NCBI GenBank assembly: GCA_022605425.2
Contig: JAKIMF020000007.1
Location: forward strand, 1,302,001-1,366,000
DNA length: 64,000 nucleotides
Source: Hamiltosporidium tvaerminnensis
Lineage: Eukaryota > Microsporidia > Dubosqiidae
Reading direction: 5' to 3'
Shown in pieces: positions 48,931 to 59,696 of the stretch (positions within the stretch are counted from its first letter, which is position 1; each line of letters begins with the position of its first letter). The notes under the pieces were generated by a model, which did no database searches, had not been told where the DNA came from, and saw only the letters and a program-made list of their open reading frames with translations. The position numbers were made by a program, and so were the translations under genes.

Positions 48931-50848
48931 AATATAAAATATATATATCTGGTGGAAATCAATTTAATTTTTTAATTATTTACAATTTCAAATATCGAAA
49001 TATAACAATGATTATATAGTTCATTGGAATAAAAATTCATTTATTGAAGATTAAATGGCTGTTTCTGTTTCTATGACTCAAATATGAGAATTAAAAATAA
49101 TTTTATTTGGTTATTTAAAACAAGTAACTATCAAAACCTGAAAAATTGAATATAATAATCATTTTTTTTGTTTTATTCAAGAAGCGCGTGTGTAGGACCT
49201 AATTAATGCAACCAGCAAATTATTTGGATTTGGAGATGTGTTGTATGGCATTGTATAAACTATCAAGGGTAAAATGTATACAGCGGTATTTCTGTTAACC
49301 CGAGATTTACTATGTCTCGGGTAGTTTTTCATTTCTACGCGAATATATTTACTTACATTGAATTGTTCAAGATAAATCGAAATTTCTGAATTTGAAAACT
49401 CGTGTTAAAAAATAAAAAATTTATAAAAAGATTTCGGTTATAAATTTTCTTAAGAAAAAAACATATGACGTTTACCGAAATTAAAAATGGGAACTTCGAA
49501 ACGCTTTAGAAATCAATATTTTATAGATTTAATATGATATTGTAAGATGTATAAATCTTGTAATTTGAGTTATATACATCACTACCATAAGAAATGAAAT
49601 ATTAAAACACGAAGTTAAAAGCGGTTAGGTAAAATATTTTCCTGAACTTGTGATCTGGGATTCAAAAAAAAAACAATAGTGCTATAACGCGTGCATGATT
49701 TATAGTAGGTTTTTAGGGCTTAGTTGTTAAAATAATCCGGACAATAATCTACTAAAATCATGGTTTGAAAATTTGAAGCTTATGCGTTCTCTTTTTCATA
49801 CTTTATAAATTTATATTTTGAAGTTAAGAGAAAATATTCCGTTAAAGAATTTAGAATGCAACTCAAAATCAAATATATATGAATTTACAATAAAAAATGT
49901 GATTATTTATTCCAGCAAAAACCTTAGAAAAAAGTGAAGACCTATAAAATACTATGATGCCTCGATTTACTTTCTAATTATTCAAACTACTCATATTTAA
50001 ATAAGACTTGCTTTTCAGCTATAAAATTTTATTTATAGGTATAATATAGCATAATTTTGTATATAAAGCGAAAAACAAATTTGATTATATTTATAAAGAA
50101 TAATAATCTAGAAAGCTTAAATCACTATTTGTTTGAAAAAAATATGCCGGATTCCAAGTAAAGAAAATGAAATGGTAAAAAAAATGTTTCTGTAAAATAT
50201 AATAAAGCTTTGAGTAAATTATAATCTAATTTAGAAATATAAAGGTTGATAAAAAGGAAGAAATGATTATCCAATGATAAGCTCATTAAATGCGATGTTT
50301 TTAATGCCTAATATCAATTCTATGTATTTGTTTCAAAAATAATTTATGTTTGAAATCACTAAAACAAAATAATGAAATATCTGATTATAGGTACGAATGA
50401 ACAAATTATTTTAAAATTTCAGTAAGTTTTTAATCGCTAAAAATAAATTAAATGAAAGTTTTATGAAATTAAGTATTAAAAAGGAGTTGACATATAATTT
50501 CTACAAATAGGAGTTTAGCAGAACTTTTAAGATTTCTAATACAAATTAAAATTGTGTAAAGAAAATAAAAGTTTTGGTTTGTTTGCAAAGTAAAAGTGTT
50601 CTAGTGTTTTAAAAAAGAATAAAAAAAATTTTTAACTGTTCTACGAAACTTTTTTGAAAGCTCGAAGAAAGAATTTTTTATCAGTTAATAATTTGACTTT
50701 TCTTTTAAAAACCCAACCTTTTTCTATAAATCAAATACTTGTTTTAAATATCCAACAAGTGATTCCAAATATTTGCCATTTTATATCAAATTTCTCCTTA
50801 ATCATTTAAGTACGTTTTTAATTATTTTTATATAATATAGAAATTTTG
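48931..50848. other. spacer, no gene seen
   Basis: AT-rich, no supported gene, RNA or array. It includes the upstream region of the membrane-protein gene that follows, with no CCC-dyad array. Confidence 0.55.
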
Positions 50849-50857
50849 ACAGCCCCA
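50849..50857 (+). promoter_or_regulatory. CCCC start-proximal motif
   Basis: ACAGCCCCA directly before the ATG at 50,858. It decides the start against an in-frame TTG twelve bases upstream. Confidence 0.6.
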
Positions 50858-52615
50858 ATGTCTTTTCTTGTGATTTTACAACTTATTACAAATTTTGGTA
50901 TATCAGCGACAGCACCACAAACACCACCTGTAGCACAACCACAATTGAATCAAGAGAAAGTTTGCAGTTTAGTAGCTACATTTGAGCAACAAGATCCTCT
51001 GACAAATAGAAACTTTCAATTGCTTTATTTGCCAACCATAGACTACAATTTAAACTGTGATATATCAATAATTATATCGGAAATGTTTCCAAATACAGAT
51101 TTTGATGCCGTTTTTAATAAAAAAATCGAGCCTTTGGTGAGATTTTATTTCAGTTATGCAATGAAAGTCACAGAGCAATATTGCCATGAATTTTTGAAAC
51201 GTTTTATTGCATTTGTTTGTTATTTAACGTATTTTGATGAATTTCTTAAAAAAATTGATCAACCGCATATTGAATTCTGCCCGAATATCGAACTTTTATA
51301 TAATATTGTCGCTTTCGCGGCTGCCTATAATCTTTCGAAAAGCAACAAGGAATTTGAGGAAAAATTTACCAAGTTTGAAATTAATACAATAATTTCCTTC
51401 GATAACAGTTTTCGATTAGGACGCGACTATGAACCCGAACGAAATGAAGAAGAAACTGAAGATTTTCTAAGAAGTAGAAGTATTTCTATAGGAATAAATG
51501 ATATAAATGCTGATATCGTAAATCAAAAAGATGTAGAATGTTTTTCGAAAGAAAAAACGGTTTTTTATGATATAAATACAAACAAATGGGCACATTTTAT
51601 CTTGACAAGTTCTTTTGAAAGATTGTTTAGTATGTTTATTACATTAAAACATATTGAATTCAATAGACCGGAATATTCGGATGACTATGGGTATTTGGGT
51701 AAAAAATGTAAACCAATATTTCTCGGTCTGTTTGTTTTTTTAGAAAAAACGGCAATTTGGATGCCTGATTTTTCATTTTTAACTTTAGAAATTGATGAGG
51801 TGAAAGCATTTTACAATAAGTTTTTAAATTTATATGATCCGACTGCAAATAGGGGTGATTTAGCCGTAGATGTTTTTATAGATGGTGTTTTGGATAAATC
51901 TATGGAAAAAAATACTAACGATGAATTTTTTTCACAAAGACTTATCAAACAGTGCTATGGTGATCTTTCGGCAGATGATTTAGAAAAAATGAGAAATTTC
52001 TTCAATATTATTTGTGGTATTAATAATAAGTATGAAATTTCAGTCATATCAGCACTTCTAAGTTTGAAAACAAGTTCAATTGTTACTTCGGATTTATATG
52101 AAAAAATAATTAGAATGGTTTTTGAAATGCTTTTTTATATTAAAACATACTCTGAAGTACAAATGAAATCTTATTTTGAACCAAAAATTAAAAGATGTGT
52201 ACATTTTGTAAAAAAAGAATTGATCGCTAAAGGATACAAATTTGATAACATAGAGGATCTCGCAGATATGAATAGAGAATATATTTCTGATACTGAATTA
52301 GAGGTTATCTGTAGAGCTGCAGTGTATTCGAATGGATTTCTCTTTTGTAAAAATTCATTTGCAATCGAAACTATCCAACTTCTTCCAAAACTTGCATATA
52401 CGGAAAGTTGGTTAAATGAGGCCATTTTAAGATTTATTACAACTGGGGAATCTTCGGAATATCCAATACACGAACCCATAATGGATAAAAACACCGTGAA
52501 GAAACAAAATCAAACAAATTGGTTTAGAATTGGTGTATTTACTGTTCTGTTGGGTTATACCATATCGTTAGTTATTTATTTATATTTCGTTATTCGATAT
52601 TTTTACAAAAGATGA
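50858..52615 (+). CDS. large type-I membrane protein, paralogue A
   Basis: 585 residues from the ATG after the CCCC motif. Residues 1-16 (MSFLVILQLITNFGIS) form a signal peptide, followed by a short Pro/Gln linker (TAPQTPPVAQPQ). The ectodomain (about 30-545) is mostly helical, with scattered Cys and an acidic insert (ERNEEETEDFLRSR, about 205). A single TM (about 552-578, VFTVLLGYTISLVIYLYFVI core) ends in a short basic tail. It shares order and local sequence with the protein at 59,697-62,156: FLKRFIAFVCYLTY vs FLRHFTAIICCIVY, ELLYNIVAF vs ELLFNLICF, SVISALLSLKT vs KYISAVLCLKA. Family unknown; a lineage-specific surface or secretory-pathway protein is likely. No stalk here. Confidence 0.85.
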   Translation: MSFLVILQLITNFGISATAPQTPPVAQPQLNQEKVCSLVATFEQQDPLTNRNFQLLYLPTIDYNLNCDISIIISEMFPNTDFDAVFNKKIEPLVRFYFSYAMKVTEQYCHEFLKRFIAFVCYLTYFDEFLKKIDQPHIEFCPNIELLYNIVAFAAAYNLSKSNKEFEEKFTKFEINTIISFDNSFRLGRDYEPERNEEETEDFLRSRSISIGINDINADIVNQKDVECFSKEKTVFYDINTNKWAHFILTSSFERLFSMFITLKHIEFNRPEYSDDYGYLGKKCKPIFLGLFVFLEKTAIWMPDFSFLTLEIDEVKAFYNKFLNLYDPTANRGDLAVDVFIDGVLDKSMEKNTNDEFFSQRLIKQCYGDLSADDLEKMRNFFNIICGINNKYEISVISALLSLKTSSIVTSDLYEKIIRMVFEMLFYIKTYSEVQMKSYFEPKIKRCVHFVKKELIAKGYKFDNIEDLADMNREYISDTELEVICRAAVYSNGFLFCKNSFAIETIQLLPKLAYTESWLNEAILRFITTGESSEYPIHEPIMDKNTVKKQNQTNWFRIGVFTVLLGYTISLVIYLYFVIRYFYKR

Positions 52616-54166
52616 TTTGTTAAATATTTATTATGAAGAGTAAAACAAGTATGTTCTAAAAAGTTTTTTTTTAATTGCGTGCTTATAGTATATTGTAGTT
52701 TTCTTTTTTTATCATTATAAATTACTTTCTAAATGTATTTTTTCTCATCAATAAAGAAAAAGATGCTATTTAGCTTTTAATTAGAATATTAACTATTTTT
52801 TGCATATATAGCATTTATTTGTTTATGCAATCAGCTATTTTCACGAATTTTTAAATACAAATAATATAAAATAAATGATTCGGAAACATTGGGCAATAAA
52901 AAGGAGTTGCGATATCTAGAATAACGTTTTTCTAAATGGCTACTTTCACTTTTCAATTTTTTTTTATATTGTTTAATAAAGATATTGTTAGTCGCATAAA
53001 AATGAACTAGCAGTTTAAATTACTCAATGGTTATTCATTCATATCTATTTCTTTTTTCTGTAGCCTCGAATTCCAAATAAAAATCTTATAAATGCTTAAA
53101 TGTCGATATTTTTGACTAAATATTTTGATTTAAAAATTATAAATTGATTCCCAAATTAGAAAAAAAAGTCAAATTCACATCATAGATATAATAGAAAGGA
53201 GAGAATATACAAAGACAGCAAATACCGAAAAATACCCTTTATGAAATAATTTTGAACATATGTAGACAAATTTGATTTAGATACCAAGTTTAAAATCATA
53301 AACCTAATATTTCTAAATTATCAAGCTTATTTTGACCAAAAAAAGTTTAGATGGCCCTACATTCAAGTAAATAGTACTTGGAAACACAAAGTGCCCAAAA
53401 AAATGTAAATTTAGTTCCTTAGATCTTTCATTTTTAAAATTTAATTGTTGTGTAATGCCAATCAAATTTCTACCTGAGTTTAATTTTGTTGACAGAAATT
53501 TAATCTTTAAATTTTCTAAAAGAAAAATTCATTTTGTATAAAGTTAAAGAATGTTTCTTTTATCGGATTAAAATATTTAATTGTTCCTAAAACCTTTTAG
53601 ATTTATAATTTTAGATAATAGTAAAGATTAGATAAAAATCATGAAGTAAGAATTCCTTCCCAAGATTTACTTCCAATATAGAAATAATAAACCCAATAGA
53701 TATAGATTTTAAGGATTCATTTGATTTTTAGTACAAGTATGGTGCGGAGATATTAACTGTGTAATTACTAAGACGATATTATTAAAATCTATCGTAAAAT
53801 ATGACATAAGACAACCGGTATACGAGTAATAATTGAAGTACAGGCTTTTAGATTTTAAATAAAAAAATTCGGAATATTTTCTTTGAATAGGTAAAGAGTT
53901 TCGAGTCAAGACTAAATGCTGGTGAGAGAAGAGATGTATTGAAATATGTTATTTAAGGAGTTAAATACAAAGAAAAGCTATACATCTATTAAAAAATGCC
54001 AATGAAAAGTGAAAATATCAATCAAAAAAACACCAAAATTAAAGAACCTTAAGATGTAGATAAAATATTACAAATCGAATTATTGGCTTAAAAGATAGAA
54101 AATAAAACTTACAAAAAACTAAAATAAAGCAAGATATCAACATGAAAAATGACTTGGTAATAAATG
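52616..54166. other. spacer, no gene seen
   Basis: AT-rich sequence between the membrane-protein gene and the transposon. No supported feature; no AATAAA close behind the preceding stop. Confidence 0.55.
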
Positions 54167-54216
54167 TCACGGGCCAATAAACCCCCCTCCCATGTCCGAT
54201 AGAACCCCCATTATTT
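54167..54216 (+). repeat. transposon left terminal inverted repeat
   Basis: TCACGGGCCAATAAACCCCC, then a TCCC insertion compared with the right end, ATGTCCGATAGAACCCCC and ATTATTT. Apart from that 4-base indel there is one mismatch (G/A) to the reverse complement of the right end. Confidence 0.95.
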
Positions 54217-54350
54217 CCTATATACCCCCCCCCTTATTTTCTAATAATTTATATACAGACACCCTTTATTTTCTGGTGATTTATAGAACCCCCGTTATTT
54301 CTAATGATTTATAGAACCCCTTTATTTTCATATATTTTACCTAAAGCCCA
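54217..54350 (+). repeat. subterminal repeats of the transposon, ~28-bp period
   Basis: Successive (A)ACCCC-TTATTTTCTAAT-type units at about 54,224, 54,260, 54,287, 54,315 and 54,343. One reads GACACCCTTTATTTTC. Such subterminal repeats are usual transposase-binding sites. Core and spacing resemble the gene-flanking arrays. Confidence 0.8.
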
Positions 54351-54911
54351 TATATTTGAAAAAAAGGAAGTGATTTTTTGTCTAAATATAATATGGGTCG
54401 CTTTAAAAAATGCATTTTAGTTTTTAACTTGAATTTCCCGCCAAAAAAAAATATTTCAAGTTTTGCCAGAATATAAAGTAAAACTTAAATAATAATACTA
54501 AAACAATAAAAAATGCTTTTTATAAATACAATGTAAACGAAATTAAATACGTTTTAGTACGCCTCTAAAAACTATTCTTGTGTCACCATTATTTTTTTTT
54601 ACTTCAATCATGTTGTTCATCAAAATAGCGGTAACTGTAAAAACCGAACTATCGTAAAAGAATCAAAAGGTACTCTTTTAGTTTTAGTATTCATATCGAA
54701 GTCTTTTTTTTATCAAAACTTGATCTCCAATGTACAAATCTATCTTGAGTTTATTTGAATTTGTTGCTTTCTATAATTCTTTCTCTATAATTTTTAAAAT
54801 GCTTAGCTACATCCGAACGAATCTTACTATCGATTTCAAGATCATAAGCTATCACAGTGGTTGTGGTGGTTACCGTTTCGGTAAATTCTTCATGTACATC
54901 CGAAGCAATTT

Positions 54912-55913
54912 CTAGGTCCTTTGTGTATCAGCTGCATTTTCACCGACTAAAACTATATCAGGATCTATATCAATAGCAGGCACTATCGTACTGGGTTCGT
55001 TTTTAACTAGTATGCTTCTAGAAAGTGGATTGTTAAAACCTGGTTGTCCGAAGAAAAGCATAAATGGAGATTTGTTTGTTACACCATGTATTCTTCTGTT
55101 ATATGCACAAACAACATTATTAATATGTTCCTTCTACATTCTTCGATCTGTTTCATGCAATTTCTTCCCGACCAACTTTTTATAGTTTGATTTACACGTT
55201 CCACTTGGCCTTGCGTCTTTTTATTTCGTGGTCTTCTATGTATAATTTTGACGTTAAGATCTGTTAAAAAGGTTTTAAGTAGTGTATTTTTAAACTCTTG
55301 ACCGTTATCGGATTGTATTGCCACCGGAACTTGGAAGTTGTCAAATAAAAATTTTAATAAATGATTTACATATTCCGAGGTTTTATTAATCAGCTTAACG
55401 CTCCAGAGATGTTTTGTGAATGTGTCGATATCATCAAGAATCCAGCTATATTGATCATTTTGATCGGCATATCCCATGAGATCTACATAATCCACCATAA
55501 AAAGATCATATTTTTGGTAATATGATTTATATATATTCGCTGAACTGTTTTCAGAGAATTAAATCGACTACATGCTTCACATTCTTTTACATACTCTTTT
55601 ATATATTCCTTGGGAATTCCATAGTATTTTTGTGCAATCAAAGCCATCATTTTATTTACTCCGATGTGTGCAACAGCATGCTTTATTTGAATAATTTGTT
55701 TAATCAATGCAGTTTTAAATCCAAAAACGGCTCTTATTAGATGATCGCGTCTTCTAAAACAAATATCATCTCCGAGCAAAGTAAAATGTTTTGACTTCTG
55801 CCTCAACAACCTCTTTTCCTCTTTGGAATTCGCAGTTGGATACTGACCGGTTTTTAAATATGCAGTAAGAATTTCTTTTTCTTGACTTTTTTATAACTTA
55901 CAACGTTTTGCAT
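54912..55913 (-). pseudogene. Ginger/KRBA2-type integrase, three frameshifts
   Basis: Catalyses cutting and joining of the transposon ends. About 333 residues over four frame segments. Segment 1 starts at the ATG at 55,913 (MQNVVSYKK). After an A6 run, segment 2 has QEKEILTAYLKTGQYPTAN and the H2C2 finger (HAVAH...CEAC). After a T5 run near 55,500, segment 3 is the integrase core: VDYVDLMG, SDNGQEFK and QGQVERVNQTI give Asp, Asp, Glu with 35 residues between the last two. Near 55,120 the frame shifts again to AYNRRIHGVTNKSPF.LFFG and the C-terminal tail, ending at TAG. All key residues are present. Every shift is as if one base were missing, so programmed -1 shifting or homopolymer error are alternatives to a dead gene. 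Confidence 0.9.
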
Positions 55914-56316
55914 TTTGGTTACATTATATTTTTATATATACATAAACTAAATACTTAGAAAAAAAACAAATAATAGGAAAGCATTAAATGAATTTATACA
56001 CAATGTTATGTTGTTTAGTGCCTGTATCAAGATTTACAACGAATTTTTGCCTTAAAAATACTAACAAATGCAAAAAACCGAAAAAGCAAAAAAAGAACTG
56101 AAAAGAAAAATATAAATTTTATTGGATATTTTATTCATAATTAACACATCCATTTGTTTGTACAAAAGAAATATTAAGAAAGAATGGATAAGAAATATTG
56201 GAAAGGAAACTAAAATAAGAAGATGTATAGGAATAACGTAATAAATGGATTATAAAAATATAGGAATTAAAGGGCTATATGAAAATAAAGGGTGTTATCA
56301 AGATTAAAAATGTATT

Positions 56317-56364
56317 GAAAATAATGGGGGTTCTATTGGACATGGGGGGTTTATTGGCCCGTGA
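56317..56364 (-). repeat. transposon right terminal inverted repeat
   Basis: On the minus strand: TCACGGGCCAATAAACCCCC, CATGTCCAATAGAACCCCC, ATTATTTT. Further inward is AACACCCTTTATTTTCATAT, which contains the same AACACCCTTTA core as the gene-flanking arrays. Confidence 0.95.
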
Positions 56365-59284
56365 GATTGTTTATTTACTTTATTTTCAAACTAAAAAGAA
56401 ACGTTAGTGAAGCAAGAAGCCGGGTCAAAAAATTATGTTTTTTAAAAAATTTCTCGTCTTTTTATTTTTTCAAAAAAACATCTTAATTAGACTATATATT
56501 TATGCGTGAGGCCTGCGAGTAGCTAGAGATTATGTTTTTAAAATATAAAAGCTTAAATTTATGTGAATCTCGAAACTCTAATAATGAGTTGGTTATACTT
56601 TAAAATTATTAAGTACATAGTTTAAATATAAATAAAGCATTGTTTGAAATCTCCGTTTTCTGTTCCTAAATATTTTATATGTTTAACTTGCGTTTTAAAT
56701 TAAAAAAACAACTAGAAACTGAGACAATATCGTTTTTCATTATTAAATCGATACTTAAACAACTTTTGGTGTAAAGAACTACTCGAAACCAATATATCCA
56801 CGCAATATAAATATAAGCCAATGAAGCAAAGCCATTGTGGCAAAAACAATTCTAGAATATAAATACAAACCAACAAAATATCAAAATTGATAAAATAAAT
56901 ATATACAACTCTTTCACTTTAAAAATACTCAATTTATTCATGACAATTGAAGGGTGAGCAAAAGAACTATCTCTTTAATAGAGACTTACAGAAAACTTAG
57001 CTGCTTCGCAAAAAAATATAGCACTAATAATAATACTATTATTCATATTCTCACCTGATAAAATAAAAAATTTGAGATTATAGATTTAAAAAAAAATTAA
57101 AAGCAAGTTAGTAGATTAGATTTAAAACAAGTATATTTAAAACAGCAAGATATACGTTAATGCGCAATAAATATATGATTCTTTATTTTTCGGTAGCTAA
57201 TTCAGAATTTTAAAGGTATATTCGAAGGTTTATAAAAACTCTAGAAAAGTTTTGTAAATAGTGTTTGTAAATTTTTTTGTAAGTCGTATGAAAAATAAGA
57301 TAAATACTGAAAGCTAGTTTATAATAGTAAAGATAAATATCGAAAGGTAAAAATATTCTAGTGATTCTAAATCAAAGATAAATTATAATTTAAATGTTTA
57401 GAATACCTAGGTTACTTAAATTCGTAAAAGGCAAGATGTAATATATAGATAACATAAAAAACTTCTCAATACCAAGAATAAGGAAAATCAAGAACTAAAC
57501 AAAACTATATTTTGAATCAAATTTTTCCACAAAAGTCACAACTATAATTTAAATCGAAAATCGCAAAAAATAGGAATAAAAAAAACTTAATATTATAAAT
57601 TAAAATAAACCTGAAATTATTTAAAGTTATCTCTAGTGTTTATAGTAGCGGAAATTTTCTTACTGAAATATGATGTTTTTTGAATACTTTATCTGTCCAA
57701 CTAACTCCAGAAAGTTTTTAACTTAAAAAATGATGACAAAAAATTGACTATGTTAGTTTTAAAAATTGTCTTATACTAGAAGTTTAACAATACTGTAATG
57801 TCATTCTAAATAAGTTTTTAGGATTAATAATTTAAGATCTTCCAAAATTCGAAGTTCAAATATTTAACGAGCTTGCTCGCGCTTCGATGCGATAATAAAA
57901 TGAAGTAAATGGCAAGAAAAATATATTTAAAAAAAACTAAAAAGCTAGTAATTTATTGATTTAATCAATTTATTCAAGAGCTCAAGATACACAAATAGTT
58001 GTTTTTTGTATGTTTGACGGGTTTAAGAATAGATCGGTGTGGTTGATCTAAATTTGATTCTACCATATAGAGTTTCGATCAAGAGAAAGACAGTTCCCCA
58101 AAATATATTCATTTAACCCAAAGAGAATGTATTTGTGGTTTGTTTAATGTCATTGCAAAAAAATCTCTCTAAAAACCGTAACCATAGAAATTTAACTGGC
58201 GTATGTGTTAGAACATTGAGATGCGTAGTAATAGTATACCCCATATTTTGAATTTTCTCTTAAAATCGTATCTTCTATTATATCTTGTGGTTTTTTTGCC
58301 TGATTTCATGTGCCGTTGCAAAGTTGAGCGTGATTTGTGTTTCATAGAAGAATATCTACACTCTAATTTTATTGTTTAAATGAGCAGTCAATACTGAACA
58401 ATCTTTAGAATTATATCTTTCTTTTAGCTAATTGACAAATTCTTCTTGATGTTTCACGGCATAATTTACTTATTTGTTCTCACTTGGCAAAAATGAACAT
58501 TTCTTTGAAATTTGTATACTTTAAAAGCATTGCATCAGTGCTTAAAATTTGATTTGCGGCGAAATACTTATGAGTATGTGATTTACAGTATATTTTGCAA
58601 ACCATTGAAATAAATTAATCTCTAGTATATGTCACCTTACAAGAGTTTGCTCGAAATATGATACACCTCTAAATCTTTCGAACCATCTTTCAATCATAAA
58701 TATTCAGCAATTTTTTCATAAACATTCATGGATTTATCATCCGAAGTTGACCACGCATAGCTGATTTTGAGGTTAATTTGTTTATATTTTGCAAAAACTG
58801 ATAATTTATGACATGCATTTAGGACATCTGCCATTGATTAACAAGGAATAACTGGAAGAGCTTAGCGAAAATCACTCTGTAATAAAATATGTGTTGCAAT
58901 AAAAGACGGTCTTTCCCGCATAATTCTTGTGCTCCATAATTAAGCGCAGCGAAAGCATTTTATGTCTTAGAATACATTTATACTATATAAGAAATTTATA
59001 TTTTTAAATATCTTTCTTATTTCGTAAAATTTTGATGTATAGCATGTTTTTAGCTGGTTTCAAATCAATAGCCATATTATGCAGAATGTGTTGTTTGAAG
59101 AATATCTGAAAGAAGTGTCGCAGTTCCAAAATTATGAGAAAGAATATAGAATTGAGATAAAAAATAAAACAGATTTAGATCCTACTTATGTATCATTAAA
59201 CTCAATTTAAACTTTTATACAAACCAAAACGATACTCTTTCTAATTTCTGATTACTTAAAATCATCCTAATAGCATCACAATAT
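56365..59284. other. decayed DNA, no intact gene
   Basis: No intact frame. The minus strand at about 58,200-58,800 has codon-like stretches interrupted by stops (for example ISYAWSTSDDKSMNVYEKIA, then KYFAANQILSTDAMLLKYTN), suggesting an old transposase or gene, family not recognised. Confidence 0.4.
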
Positions 59285-59420
59285 ATTAAAGACCCTTTAA
59301 TTTAGTATATTAATTCAATAATACCCTCGAATCCACTACTCTTTATATTAACACACCTTTAAAACACTACACTGATATTAACACCTTATTATAATTATAT
59401 CATAATAAAACCCTTTATAT
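59285..59420 (+). repeat. array 6: CCC motif, exact 30-bp spacing
   Basis: Five cores (GACCCTTTAA, ATACCCTCGAA, AACACACCTTTAA, AACACCTTATTA, AAACCCTTTATA) at about 59,290, 59,320, 59,350, 59,380 and 59,409. Sequence of the units has drifted but the 30-bp step has held. It lies downstream of the stalked membrane-protein gene. Confidence 0.8.
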
Positions 59421-59459
59421 AAAAAATAACACAATTTATATTTACAAAAAGATTTTTTA

Positions 59460-59545
59460 TTTAATAAAATTCTGGGTTAAAATATTTTTACCATTTTTAT
59501 GTTTTCTTCTACCTCTTTTACAAAAAGACATCATTATAAAAAAAT
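59460..59545 (-). pseudogene. remnant related to 47,672-47,943
   Basis: The minus strand here (ATGATGTCTTTTTG, then AAAGAGGTAGAAGAAAA, then CAGAATTTTATTAAA) matches the 3' half of the acidic remnant at 47,672 (ATGATG, AAAGAGGTAGAAGGAAA, CAGAATTTTATTAAA). The reading frame is broken. Too short for a function call. Confidence 0.35.
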
Positions 59546-59696
59546 AGACTCTTTATTCCCAGTATTAAAATACACATATTGATAGATACAATTATATAAT
59601 ATAGATAAATATAAATTTTTGCAAGTTTTAAAAAACTTTAAAAGAAATAAATAAAATATTAAATAATAAAAAAAAATTCAAGTCAACGGTTTATTT

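Larger units (their letters stand above)
54167..56364 (-). mobile_element. complete 2.2-kb Ginger-like DNA transposon
   Basis: Bounded by matching inverted ends (54,167-54,216 and 56,317-56,364) and holding one integrase gene read on the minus strand. A retrovirus-type integrase with an H2C2 zinc-binding domain, no reverse transcriptase, and terminal inverted repeats are the definition of Ginger-type cut-and-paste transposons. No target-site duplication is evident (AATG on the left, GATT on the right). Ends are well preserved, so insertion is fairly recent even though the integrase frame is broken. Confidence 0.9.
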
